From: a virus
Strand: one strand, 5' to 3'
Virus record (IMG/VR): IMGVR_UViG_3300032249_001365
Location: 1-21,302 of that record
DNA: 21,302 nucleotides
The notes under the pieces are model-generated. The model saw nothing but the letters and a program-made list of their open reading frames with translations. It did no database searches and was not told the origin of the DNA. Position numbers and translations under genes: made by a program. Below, one piece after another: positions 7,947 through 15,370 of this stretch. How positions within the stretch are numbered: position 1 is the first letter of the stretch; every line of letters begins with the position of its first letter.

Positions 7947-9158
7947 TCACATTAGCAATAAAGCGTTGATATCAAAACCAGAAAACGTAGCGCTCGCGGG
8001 CGGCGTTGTACTACTGATTATGCCGCCAAATTGCAGCATGTTCAGAGTTTTAAAGCCAACGCCAGCCGTAGACGCCGCAAACACAGCTGTTTCTGTTTCG
8101 CCGGCTGTGTGCGCTGGCGGAAACACACGCGACAAGTCTTTTCCGCCAAATATGCTGTCGCCGCGCAGCGTTACCGTATTAGGAATAACAATGCTGCTGC
8201 TCAAGGTTGCCGTATTTGTCGTGCGGTTAATTGCCGTAATTCTAACCGGCGCGCCCACGAGGCCAACTTGCGCAACAACATCTCCAGGCATTACGTCAGC
8301 TGTTAGTGCACTAAACACCATACTACTAGACGTAACACCAGGATTAGTAAGCGTGTATGTGCCAACAGCGCCTGATTTCATAGATAACCTGTACGTGCCA
8401 AACGTAAGATTGCCAGAATAAGCTACAGATACAGCAGAAGGCGCACCAACAACAAATTCCGCATTGGTCGCCACTGTTCCGCTATAGAGTCGCCACGTTG
8501 TCGCTGTGTAGATATTTGCAACAGCCGACGCCGCAAATAATACGCGCGGCGCTTGGTTGTAATAGTTGTAAATATTCCTGTTGGTGTAAGTATCAGCCAC
8601 GGTTGTATTTGCTGACGCGCCGGCTACGTTTGTTTTAATTGTGCCTAAATACCTATGTGCGGCGTTACCCGACTTCACCATAACGCCGTTTAACAATACA
8701 AGATTTGACGCGCGTGTAGCAAAATCAGCCCACTGCGTGGCAATAAGCGTAACAACACCGTTGTTTTGATATGCAAAAATGTCAAACAACGAATTGACCG
8801 GCAGACTGATTAAACTTAACTGCGTAGCGCTGGTAAATGTGTAAGGCTGCCATTTCGCGCCATCCCACAAAACAATTTTGTCCGACGTGTACGGAACGTA
8901 GTAGATAACAGGGCTAGTCGAGTACGCGGCCGATTCATTTGGAATAACAGGGATTGTTGCCGCGCTGGATAAACGGCCGCCTGGCTGCATTACGTTAGAA
9001 TTGCCAGAACCAACGTACGGAAGAGACAGGTACGCTAGCGTACCGTCGCCTATTTTTAAATTGGCGGTGTCGCGCTCGAACGCCGGCTCGCCAGCGGCTA
9101 GCACGGGATTAGCCAACGCCCAATTTGCTACTGTGTCACGCCTAAACTGTATTGGCAT
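7947..9158 (-). CDS. Tail fibre protein with Mtd_N-type N-terminus, 403 aa
   Basis: Residues 1-50 (MPIQFRRDTVANW, LAAGEPAFERDT, LKIGDG, LSLPYVG) form the phage fibre N-terminal domain shared with the proteins starting at 6621 and 1562. Residues about 80-200 contain a widespread fibre segment: IVLWDGAKWQPYT, LPVNSLFDIFAYQNNG, RYLGTIKTN, NRNIYNYYNQAPR. The C-terminal half is Ser/Thr/Ala-rich beta sequence ending in GFDINALLLM and may be the receptor-binding part. A longer reading from GTG 9170 is possible, but ATG 9158 gives the conserved N-terminus and lies one base after the previous stop codon, with GGTGAG about 9 nt upstream. No reverse transcriptase or template repeat is seen, so the Mtd-like N-terminus does not imply a diversity-generating retroelement here. 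Confidence 0.82.
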   Translation of the reverse strand: MPIQFRRDTVANWALANPVLAAGEPAFERDTANLKIGDGTLAYLSLPYVGSGNSNVMQPGGRLSSAATIPVIPNESAAYSTSPVIYYVPYTSDKIVLWDGAKWQPYTFTSATQLSLISLPVNSLFDIFAYQNNGVVTLIATQWADFATRASNLVLLNGVMVKSGNAAHRYLGTIKTNVAGASANTTVADTYTNRNIYNYYNQAPRVLFAASAVANIYTATTWRLYSGTVATNAEFVVGAPSAVSVAYSGNLTFGTYRLSMKSGAVGTYTLTNPGVTSSSMVFSALTADVMPGDVVAQVGLVGAPVRITAINRTTNTATLSSSIVIPNTVTLRGDSIFGGKDLSRVFPPAHTAGETETAVFAASTAGVGFKTLNMLQFGGIISSTTPPASATFSGFDINALLLM

Positions 9159-9159
9159 A

Positions 9160-9516
9160 TTAGAACTCACCGCCGTCTAATGTTTCGTCAATGGTTGCGA
9201 CGTCGCGGCCTGTCCACGCCGCTAAAGTTTGATCGTATGAAAGTACAAAATTATTAGCCACGACAGGAATACTTACGCCGCCAATTTCCGCAAGATTTAA
9301 AACAACAGCGCCGCCTTTACCGTTTACAGACGAAACAATGTTAAGCTCTGCAATTTTTTCGTCAATGCGCGTGTCTGTTAGTGTGCTTAAAGCGCCGACA
9401 GTAGTTTTTTTGTTGACGTAATTTGCTGAACCAAATTGAACGTCAACAATAGGAATTACATCGGTGGCGTCTGGGATAGATTTTAACGGCAATGCAGAAA
9501 TTCGTTGGTTGCCCAT
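9160..9516 (-). CDS. Short fibre-like structural protein, 118 aa
   Basis: The sequence opens MGNQRISALPLKSIPDATDV followed by IPIVDVQ, a standard start of phage fibre or fibre-connector proteins (ISxLP...ATDVIPIVD). Residues about 62-80 (SSVNGKGGAVVLNLAEIGGV) match the VNGKTGAVVLTAxDVGA module of tail fibres. It ends soon after and leads directly into the 403-aa fibre, whose ATG begins one base after this gene's stop codon. It is probably a short connector or collar protein, or the N-terminal piece of a fibre encoded as two genes. A Shine-Dalgarno-like GAGGCG lies 7 nt before ATG 9516. Confidence 0.78.
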   Translation of the reverse strand: MGNQRISALPLKSIPDATDVIPIVDVQFGSANYVNKKTTVGALSTLTDTRIDEKIAELNIVSSVNGKGGAVVLNLAEIGGVSIPVVANNFVLSYDQTLAAWTGRDVATIDETLDGGEF

Positions 9517-9525
9517 AATAGCGCC

Positions 9526-9843
9526 TCAAAATTTGTACTGGTTGTCTTCGTCTTCTTCGTAGTGTGTGCGTTTTTTATTTTGCTTGGGCGGCTTTGTCGC
9601 GCCGTCTAATACGTCTGCTGCGCGCGTAAGCCATTTTGCCAGTTTTCTAGCGTCGTTGGCAGATAAAAGTAGCGGGTAGGCATCAGTGCCGGCCGCGTCT
9701 ATTACGATACCCGGTTCAAGTTTGCCGGCAATTTCCCAATCGCCCAGTTGCGCTGAAATAAACGGGTAGTCTTTTGCTTGCAGCTCTGGCCGAATGTTTT
9801 TGAACTCAAGCGTATCAGCGGTATTTATGTGCAATGTCGCCAC
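9526..9843 (-). CDS. Unknown protein with acidic tail, 105 aa
   Basis: It starts at GTG 9843, four bases after the stop of the preceding gene, with a GAGG stretch about 12 nt upstream. Residues 1-80 alternate polar and apolar residues and look like a small globular alpha/beta domain (VIDAAGTDAYPLLLSANDAR, then KLAKWLTRAADVLDG). Residues about 85-105 are charged and disordered (KQNKKRTHYEEDEDNQYKF). No family is recognised. It is the last gene before the fibre block, 9 bp from it. The phrase LSANDARKLAKWLTRAADVL resembles small phage and plasmid proteins in which a helix follows a SxxDAxxLAxWL pattern, without known function. Confidence 0.6.
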   Translation of the reverse strand: MATLHINTADTLEFKNIRPELQAKDYPFISAQLGDWEIAGKLEPGIVIDAAGTDAYPLLLSANDARKLAKWLTRAADVLDGATKPPKQNKKRTHYEEDEDNQYKF

Positions 9844-9847
9844 AGTC

Positions 9848-10117
9848 TTAATTATCCTCTAAAGTCATATCCCCAAAAACTATCGGCGTGTGCTCTCCGG
9901 CATTACGCTGTTCAATGTGCCAAGCATAGTATTCTGCAACTTCGAGCTCGCGCATGCCCGAATTTAGCAGGATGTCGTATATCTGTTTTTTGCTGTAAAT
10001 AGCCACAGGCGGCGAAAAAGAACGGTAACCGATACCTATAATAGCCGCAGTCAGCCGCCTATCGAGTAAGTCCGCCTCCGGATTTAGCCGTAGAAGTTCC
10101 TGAATAATTGTCGGCAT
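9848..10117 (-). CDS. Small conserved phage protein, 89 aa, function unknown
   Basis: Residues about 20-85 match a pattern I recognise from many small phage and bacterial hypothetical proteins: an apolar strand (AAIIGIGY), then Y-S-x(3)-I-x-x-I-L, then G-M-x(4)-A-x-E-Y, and a C-terminal N-A-G-x-x-T-P-I-V-F. Here it reads AIYSKKQIYDILLNSGMREL, then EVAEYYAWHIEQRNAGEHTP. No biochemical role is known to me for that group. Its first 59 bp overlap the end of the preceding gene in another frame; no better internal start exists, since the next Met lies inside the conserved part. Translational coupling to the upstream gene is likely. Confidence 0.65.
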   Translation of the reverse strand: MPTIIQELLRLNPEADLLDRRLTAAIIGIGYRSFSPPVAIYSKKQIYDILLNSGMRELEVAEYYAWHIEQRNAGEHTPIVFGDMTLEDN

Positions 10118-10526
10118 TGTTTAAATCCATTTCGCCATTTAATTCATCCAAGAACATTATGGCAATTTTGGCCGCTTTACGTAAACCGTCATTAACGCCG
10201 GCGTGAAATTCAGACTTGTGCCGTTTTGGCGTTTTGACGCCCAAATCGGCAATGGTGCCGAGCGCCGCCGCAAATTTGGCCCGCAGCAGGCGATACGCCG
10301 ACGATTGTTTAAGCACGGCTGGCGAGTAATCGTTAGCGGCGGCAGTTATTTTAGGCGCCGTCTCAACTGTAATCCCGGCTTCTCGTAATACCTTTGACAC
10401 ACTCAAAAGTTCCGCGGCGTCTTGAAAAGCGTTACTGGGCGTGTGCCGTTGCGCGATACTGTAAAGAACAGCGCAGACATCAGCTAGATTTTGCGAGTGC
10501 GCGGCTTTTACGCATTTTGTGCGCAT
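10059..10526 (-). CDS. Unknown protein, 155 aa
   Basis: The product is mostly helical and alanine-rich (NAFQDAAELLSVSKVLREAG, LRAKFAAALGTIADLG), with a second helical part (GLRKAAKIAIMFLDELNG) and a polar tail of about 25 residues. No catalytic motif or family is recognised. ATG 10526 lies inside the end of the thymidylate kinase gene (19 bp overlap), with AAGGA about 8 nt upstream, and its 3' end overlaps the next gene by 59 bp. The dense overlaps on both sides suggest one co-translated string from the kinase gene to 9526. Confidence 0.6.
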   Translation of the reverse strand: MRTKCVKAAHSQNLADVCAVLYSIAQRHTPSNAFQDAAELLSVSKVLREAGITVETAPKITAAANDYSPAVLKQSSAYRLLRAKFAAALGTIADLGVKTPKRHKSEFHAGVNDGLRKAAKIAIMFLDELNGEMDLNNADNYSGTSTAKSGGGLTR

Positions 10527-11149
10527 GTAACATCCTTGTAAATAGCGGGAAAAGCGTCTTTAACGATACGTACAATTTTGTTGTGCATATTATCCTGATC
10601 GTCGTCGGCGTCTGCGATTACTGTCTTTTTTGCACATGCGCGATTCTGGCTGTGTTTGATGTAACGCTGCCGCATAAACTGCTTTTTTTCTGTATTCACG
10701 CGCTCATAGCGATCTTTTCGTGTTTCGTGCGCTTTTCTAGCGTCGGCTACCGCGGGATCAATATCCAACAAAACACACAGATCAGGAACCACGCAGGTTT
10801 CTTTAAACACATTCATCACAAAATTGTGACTGATGCCGTTTAGATCTGCCTGATAAACCAACGTAGACAGGATCCACCTATCGCAGATGATCATTACACC
10901 TGCGGCTACCCTTTCGCGTATGTGCTGGCTAAGTTCAGCGCGGGCAGAAGAAAACAGAAGCATTTGCGCGTGCGGCGAAATTGGGTCGTCGCAATCTAGA
11001 ACTAACTGGCGAATGGTTCTGCCAAGCTTTGTAGTGCCTGGGTCGCATACCAATTCAACAGCGTAGCCTCTACGTTTAAAGTAATCGTGTAGTAGCCGGG
11101 ATTGAGTAGATTTACCGGCACCGTCAACGCCCTCTAAACATATAAACAT
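10508..11149 (-). CDS. tmk: Thymidylate (dTMP) kinase, 213 aa
   Basis: It phosphorylates dTMP to dTDP with ATP, supplying dTTP for phage DNA synthesis in the host cytoplasm. The Walker A loop GVDGAGKST is at residues 7-15 and follows FICLE, as in dTMP kinases. D36-P-G-T-T occupies the place of the usual (R)EPGGT dTMP-binding segment. The D-R motif is D90-R91 in IICDRWILSTLVYQ, where DRY is more common. The LID region is arginine and lysine rich (HETRKDRYERVNTEKKQF). The length is typical of the family. A TTG at 11155 would add two residues, but ATG 11149 has AGG at a proper distance and is preferred. The gene overlaps the stop of the 105-aa gene region closely and lies within a small-gene string. 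Confidence 0.88.
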   Translation of the reverse strand: MFICLEGVDGAGKSTQSRLLHDYFKRRGYAVELVCDPGTTKLGRTIRQLVLDCDDPISPHAQMLLFSSARAELSQHIRERVAAGVMIICDRWILSTLVYQADLNGISHNFVMNVFKETCVVPDLCVLLDIDPAVADARKAHETRKDRYERVNTEKKQFMRQRYIKHSQNRACAKKTVIADADDDQDNMHNKIVRIVKDAFPAIYKDVTCAQNA

Positions 11150-11151
11150 GG

Positions 11152-11469
11152 TCAACCTTTGTTTCCTGTGATTTGAATTTGTGTGTTATCGACGCGGACA
11201 CGGTCGCCACGCCCAGCAATGCCGCTAATAGACACAGACGTACTGGCATCCGCTGTTTCAGGCGAGACTGTAAGCAGATACTCGTTACCGTCGGCTACCC
11301 GGACAGCAAAACCTTCAACTGTCTGACCTACGCCAATCACGCATTTATCATTAAGCCAGCTATTCGCAAACGCGCAAAACGAATAAACCAAGTCGCGGGA
11401 GGCGGCCTGATCTACCTGTTGTGCCATAAATGCGTCACGAACTTCGTCGATTAGTGCGTTTTTTGCCAT
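11152..11469 (-). CDS. Unknown protein, 105 aa
   Basis: ATG 11469 is preceded by a strong GAGGAGC Shine-Dalgarno, and the gene start lies inside the last 35 bp of the HD-like gene. The N-terminal third is helical (NALIDEVRDAFMAQQVDQAA, then YSFCAFANSWLND). The rest appears as short beta strands (CVIGVGQTVEGFAVRV, EYLLTVSPE, RGDRVRVDNTQIQITGNKG). No family is recognised. The stop is three bases before the dTMP kinase ATG, so translation of the two is probably coupled. Confidence 0.65.
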   Translation of the reverse strand: MAKNALIDEVRDAFMAQQVDQAASRDLVYSFCAFANSWLNDKCVIGVGQTVEGFAVRVADGNEYLLTVSPETADASTSVSISGIAGRGDRVRVDNTQIQITGNKG

Positions 11470-12178
11470 TTTTTTGCTCCTCTTGGTTAATGCCGTTTTT
11501 TGCCGCTTGACGACTTTTTATACCGGCTATTTGTTTTTCTACTGTACGCGCCATTCGGGCGTCTGCTTTCAATTTTTTAATCAACTGATTAGCATCACTG
11601 ATCGCGTTTCTGGCGGCGTGCGCATAGAGGCGCAGCGTGTAATAACGAGAAGCGGCATGCGCGCACAATAAGTCGCCATCTAATTGGGCGATGATTTTAC
11701 GCGCTTTTGGAATCGCCGCAACAGCTTTATTTTTTAAAAGTGCGACTGTCTCGTTTGCTGTGCATATGATTGACGCTACCGCTACAATTTGTGTCGCAAC
11801 AGGGCTTTGACTCATGCGCCCGCGGTATTCAATATCGCGTTTAGTCTCAACGAGTCGCAAATCCCGACTAAGCGTCGATACCATTGAGGCGACCTGGACG
11901 TTTGTGGCGTCGGCTACACCCTCGAATGTTTTGCGTTGAACCTGTATTGATTCAAGCAGCAGGCCTGTATGCACAATTGCCGCAATAATGTCAGATACGT
12001 CACTTGGAACAGCGTCTCCGCGCATGTCTTGAAATAGCGTTTGCGCAATTCGTTCTGCTAATCTTGCAACGCGCCAACAATGGTCAAACAAAGACACGTC
12101 TGTAGCTGTTTGCGCGTCGCCGTAAATCTGTTTGGCAAAACTAACCGTATTATCAATGCTTAGTTCTTGTTTGCCCAC
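11435..12178 (-). CDS. Degenerate SpoT-like HD-domain protein, 247 aa
   Basis: Residues about 25-150 follow the layout of the HD hydrolase domain of RelA/SpoT-type proteins: FDHCWRVARLAERIAQ (first His helix), DIIAAIVHTGLLLES (place of AALLHDxxEDT), ATNVQVASMVSTLSRDL (place of VAxLVxGVTKL), and ATQIVAVASIICTANETVAL (place of VKLADRLxNMRTL). The key acidic residues are not conserved: HD reads H-T, and the later A-D reads A-S, while His and Asn remain. If the assignment holds, this is a non-catalytic relative that might bind a nucleotide or act as a decoy or regulator. The C-terminus is helical and ends in a basic tail. GTG 12178 is fixed as start by AGGAGG six nt upstream. An unrelated helical protein remains possible. 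Confidence 0.5.
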   Translation of the reverse strand: MGKQELSIDNTVSFAKQIYGDAQTATDVSLFDHCWRVARLAERIAQTLFQDMRGDAVPSDVSDIIAAIVHTGLLLESIQVQRKTFEGVADATNVQVASMVSTLSRDLRLVETKRDIEYRGRMSQSPVATQIVAVASIICTANETVALLKNKAVAAIPKARKIIAQLDGDLLCAHAASRYYTLRLYAHAARNAISDANQLIKKLKADARMARTVEKQIAGIKSRQAAKNGINQEEQKNGKKRTNRRSS

Positions 12179-12184
12179 TAGGCA

Positions 12185-12190
12185 CCTCCT
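12185..12190 (-). promoter_or_regulatory. Strong Shine-Dalgarno fixing a GTG start
   Basis: AGGAGG, within AAGGAGGTG, lies six nt before GTG 12178 and decides the start of the HD-like gene; it falls in the 24-bp gap after the glycosyltransferase coding region. Confidence 0.85.
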
Positions 12191-12202
12191 TGCGCCTGGC
12201 TG

Positions 12203-13243
12203 TCACGTGTCAAAAATATTGTTCCAACTCATTTCAAACGCATTCCTGCGCGAAGCTAAGTTGTAGTTCGTTTTTTGATTCATTTTTTGTATGTACCTGG
12301 GTTCCGTAATCAGCTCCTGCAAAAGATACACAAATTGCTCATAATCGGGTAGAGCGTGAACGACCCCGTTTTCGTCGTAGTCTAACTTTGTCTGCAGAAG
12401 CACAGCATTATTGTCTGGAAATAGAAAATCTGTTTGCGGCGGGACGGCTGTAGTTAGCACGGGCGTCCCCATAGTTATTGCCGTAAGCGCGCAAATACCG
12501 TAATTGTCACATTCAGCCGGAATTAGAGCTAAATCATTGGCGGCATAAAGTTGCGGGCGCTTATCGACTGGGACGCCGCGAACTACTTGTAACCGGTCGG
12601 GATACGCTTTTGACAAAGTTTTAAAGCACTTTGCTATAGCGGGGGAAAACCGGCTTGGGGAGATAGCTACCGTTAACGTTAGTTCTTCCATGTGCGTGAT
12701 AATAAAACGCAAAGCATCAATAAACAGGCCGCCGGTGCACCTAGCATTACGGTCAAACCACGGCAGCAGTACTTTTATGTTACGTGGATTTACGCCAGCG
12801 GTTTTTTTAGTTATCGGCAGCCCGGTGTCGAATGGAATCAATTCAGCTGTTTTGACGCGATATATGTCAGTAAACAGTGTTTGGCATTCCGCGCTCATTG
12901 CGACAACGTGATCCGCAGCGCGCAGTGTGCGGCGAAAAGGCTGCCGCAAATCCTGCCACATAGGCGCAATGACTGTGCGAATACCGTTTCTTTTAGCAAA
13001 CGTAATTTGCTCAATTTTTGGCACCGTCGTCCAGACAATTACGCTGTGGCGTTTGGCCCAATCTGTAAATTTGACAATGTTTTTTGTCAGAATCAGATTG
13101 TCGTACGGAAGCCCGAGTTTTCCAGGCTGCTTGTCTGAGTATATATCAAATTCAAGCCCGTTTTTACGCAATAGCTGAGCCAGCCGCACGACGAGATAAG
13201 CCTCGTCGCAATGTGCGTAATGCGTGTAAAACCCGATGCGCAT
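12203..13243 (-). CDS. GT-B fold glycosyltransferase, 346 aa
   Basis: The protein transfers a sugar from a nucleotide-sugar donor. Its layout is two Rossmann-like halves: an N-terminal acceptor domain (MRIGFYTHYAHCDEAYLVVR, LIPFDTGLP near 135-143) and a C-terminal donor domain starting near NIKVLLPWFDRNARCTGG. Residues 235-265 (AANDLALIPAECDNYGI followed by TMGTPVLTT) match the donor-binding signature of GT4-like enzymes. At the usual EX7E positions I read D246 and T254, so the second Glu is missing. The length is normal. The gene starts 19 bp after the portal stop. Possible acceptors are virion proteins, modified DNA bases or host surface glycans; the window gives no direct clue. Confidence 0.78.
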   Translation of the reverse strand: MRIGFYTHYAHCDEAYLVVRLAQLLRKNGLEFDIYSDKQPGKLGLPYDNLILTKNIVKFTDWAKRHSVIVWTTVPKIEQITFAKRNGIRTVIAPMWQDLRQPFRRTLRAADHVVAMSAECQTLFTDIYRVKTAELIPFDTGLPITKKTAGVNPRNIKVLLPWFDRNARCTGGLFIDALRFIITHMEELTLTVAISPSRFSPAIAKCFKTLSKAYPDRLQVVRGVPVDKRPQLYAANDLALIPAECDNYGICALTAITMGTPVLTTAVPPQTDFLFPDNNAVLLQTKLDYDENGVVHALPDYEQFVYLLQELITEPRYIQKMNQKTNYNLASRRNAFEMSWNNIFDT

Positions 13244-13262
13244 GACTTGTCCGCGTTAGGCG

Positions 13263-15176
13263 TTAACCGGGCTGTCCGCCGCCAAACTGCTGCGCCATTA
13301 ACATAGCGCCGCCTTGCGTCTGCGCCTGCTGCCGTATATCGTCGATGATGCTACTTACTAAGGCATGCATCGTTGCATCTGACCGTTTGAGCTTAATAAG
13401 CTGACTGTCTTTCTGGCTTTCTGGCAGCGAGAGCACTTGTTGCGCAATCATCTGCGCTTGTGCCTGCATATCTTCTGGTGTGCGCGGCACGTTTGGTGAG
13501 TTTTGGCGCTGCATTAAGAACTGATCTACGGGGTTTGGCGGCGGGGCGCCAGGCGCGGCCGGCATCATGCCAGCTTGTTGCGGATTCATTCCAGTCGCGC
13601 CGGCACCAGGATCGCCCATGCCGCCAAACTGTTGCCCGGCAGACTGCGCCAGCGCATCCATTTGCTGCGCCTGCTCCATTTCCTTCTGCATCTTCGCCTG
13701 CTCTTCGGCGTAGATACGTTCTTCTTCCAACATGCGCTTTGTTTCTTCGTCGTAGTCCAGGCCAACAGATTTGAGGCCGGTCGACTTGCTGATCTGCTGT
13801 CCCATCATGAGCTGCAGCTTGGCCATTTGCCGGTTGAGGTCGTCGGCGTGCGTAACGCGCATGAGTTTGACGTTTGCCGGCTCCCAAGACTTGATCTTGG
13901 CGACGGAGTCTGCAATGTGCGACAGAAACCTATTTAGATTGTGCGGCAAGTGCGCCCAGTTTGCTTCAAACAAACGCAACGCCGCAGGCGCGGCCTGCAG
14001 CGTCAAAGAGCCGTTAAACAATTCAACCGGCATACCGATGCACTTTAATAACGTATCAAAGCCCTGATCTAGTAAATCTTTAGGCGCTAGCTGGCTGGCA
14101 TCGCCGCCAAGTGCCTGGTAATTCACCGGAAACGGTAGCACGTTCCAACGCGCAGGATCTGAGCGACGCGCGCGCAACATTGCCTGCACACGTGCCGTAA
14201 AGTTGCCAAGATTAATTGTGTGCACCGGATCGCTGGATGCCGCGTCACCTCCACGCGGCGCGGGCGTAATCACGCGAAACGGAATAACATAGTCGAGCGC
14301 TACGGCTTCGTTATACCGCATTAAAATTTGAACATACCAAGCCTGGCGGAAATTTGCCAATATACGCGAGATACCCCAACCACGATTGCGTAAGCCTGCG
14401 AGCGCATCTTCCTTCAAATGAAAAACGACGTCCTTATCGAACATCAAGTTTTGATTTGTTTTTACTGCTTGAATAACTTCCCAGCTAGCGCGCTCAAGAT
14501 GATGCAAGTGCCCCTGTTTGATTAACGTTCTGTAATCTTCTGGAATACGCCACACATACCGCACATCGTCTGTGTATGGATCCCAAAGGAGCTCGATTTC
14601 GTGTGGGCTCCAGCGTTTGATTTTTATCTCGCCGGAGTCACCGCTGCGCCTATCGATGTGGGAAAACACGCCCGAATAATGGCACTGCGGACAGGTTGCG
14701 TGAAACTCAAATTCCTGCCATTTAAAATTGCAAGCCTGTTTGTTGAATATCTGCGCAAGCGGCATTTCAAGTCCGCATTTTTTGCATGACAGATAACGCT
14801 TAAACGGCACCAGCAAACTTGTGAACGAATTGCCGTACGTCAGATAGTCCATCGCGACAGAATGCAGGGTATTTTTAATCCCAAGCGTCTGCTCGAAAAA
14901 CTCTTGGTATTTTTCTTTTTCTTCTCCGCTAAGCTCGCTGTCACCAAAATCGACAATTTCAACATCGGTCAAAAAGTACGACACAACGCGGTCGATGGCC
15001 TGCCGGTACAGGCCGTTGCAATTCATTATGAATTCACACCACCGCAGCGCAGCCTGAATAGACTCGGGCATCGACAGCGAGGCAATATCGCAGAACGGAT
15101 CCGGAAAACGGTCGTCGGCTGACATCCCCGGGCCAGAAGACGCAAACTGCCCGGTCATGTTGTTAGGTGAAGGCAC
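13263..15176 (-). CDS. Portal protein with zinc-ribbon-like insertion, 637 aa
   Basis: Portal proteins form the dodecameric ring at the capsid vertex through which DNA is packaged. Portal features are the helical N-terminal part with LRWCEFIMNCNGLYRQAIDR, then SVAMDYLTYGNSFTSLL, the wing-type segment KRWSPHEIELLWDPYTDDVR, and KEDALAGLRNRGWGISRI. The stem/crown part follows with NLMFDKDVVFHL and the C-terminal MGQQISKSTGLKSVGLDYDE. An unusual CxxC-x27-CxxC set (C131, C134, C162, C165) is inserted in the clip/wing region and looks able to bind zinc. The last 130 residues are Gln, Met, Gly and Pro rich and probably flexible. The start is GTG 15176; ATG 15158 is an alternative. The portal call rests on overall pattern, not on a single diagnostic motif. 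Confidence 0.75.
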   Translation of the reverse strand: MPSPNNMTGQFASSGPGMSADDRFPDPFCDIASLSMPESIQAALRWCEFIMNCNGLYRQAIDRVVSYFLTDVEIVDFGDSELSGEEKEKYQEFFEQTLGIKNTLHSVAMDYLTYGNSFTSLLVPFKRYLSCKKCGLEMPLAQIFNKQACNFKWQEFEFHATCPQCHYSGVFSHIDRRSGDSGEIKIKRWSPHEIELLWDPYTDDVRYVWRIPEDYRTLIKQGHLHHLERASWEVIQAVKTNQNLMFDKDVVFHLKEDALAGLRNRGWGISRILANFRQAWYVQILMRYNEAVALDYVIPFRVITPAPRGGDAASSDPVHTINLGNFTARVQAMLRARRSDPARWNVLPFPVNYQALGGDASQLAPKDLLDQGFDTLLKCIGMPVELFNGSLTLQAAPAALRLFEANWAHLPHNLNRFLSHIADSVAKIKSWEPANVKLMRVTHADDLNRQMAKLQLMMGQQISKSTGLKSVGLDYDEETKRMLEEERIYAEEQAKMQKEMEQAQQMDALAQSAGQQFGGMGDPGAGATGMNPQQAGMMPAAPGAPPPNPVDQFLMQRQNSPNVPRTPEDMQAQAQMIAQQVLSLPESQKDSQLIKLKRSDATMHALVSSIIDDIRQQAQTQGGAMLMAQQFGGGQPG

Positions 15177-15192
15177 GGCGGCAATCCAGTTG

Positions 15193-15366
15193 TTATTGTC
15201 GCAGTTTACCGCTTATACGGTCAGCGGCCTGTTTGCGGAAGTCTTCGTCAAGTTGCGCAATTTTAAGCTTTTCATTATCCACAGTATCAGATTTTACACA
15301 ATCTGCGGCTTTTTTCTCATCAGATTCCGGCGTGATATCCGGCCGAACAACGCCCAGTTTTTCCAT
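15193..15366 (-). CDS. Small charged protein, 57 aa
   Basis: ATG 15366 begins MEKLGVVRPDITPESDEKKA and the frame ends DRISGKLRQ. GGAG lies about eight nt upstream of the ATG, overlapping the end of the 306-aa gene, whose stop is four bases before this start. The protein is highly charged and probably helical in its C-terminal half. No family is recognised. It fills the otherwise empty stretch between the 306-aa gene and the portal and may be a small structural or assembly factor, by position only. Confidence 0.6.
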   Translation of the reverse strand: MEKLGVVRPDITPESDEKKAADCVKSDTVDNEKLKIAQLDEDFRKQAADRISGKLRQ

Positions 15367-15370
15367 AACA

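Noticed and set aside
7522-8421. 299-aa open frame on the plus strand
   Set aside because: It is antisense to the 248-aa and 403-aa genes, spans their junction, and its translation has no domain pattern, whereas the minus-strand genes have fibre motifs.
7947-9158. Diversity-generating retroelement suggested by the Mtd-like fibre N-terminus
   Set aside because: No reverse transcriptase, no template/variable repeat pair and no C-type-lectin-like ending are visible; the N-terminal domain is common to many fibres.
13393-13887. 164-aa minus-strand frame inside the portal gene
   Set aside because: It is an overlapping frame within the low-complexity C-terminal part of the portal with no independent ribosome binding site.
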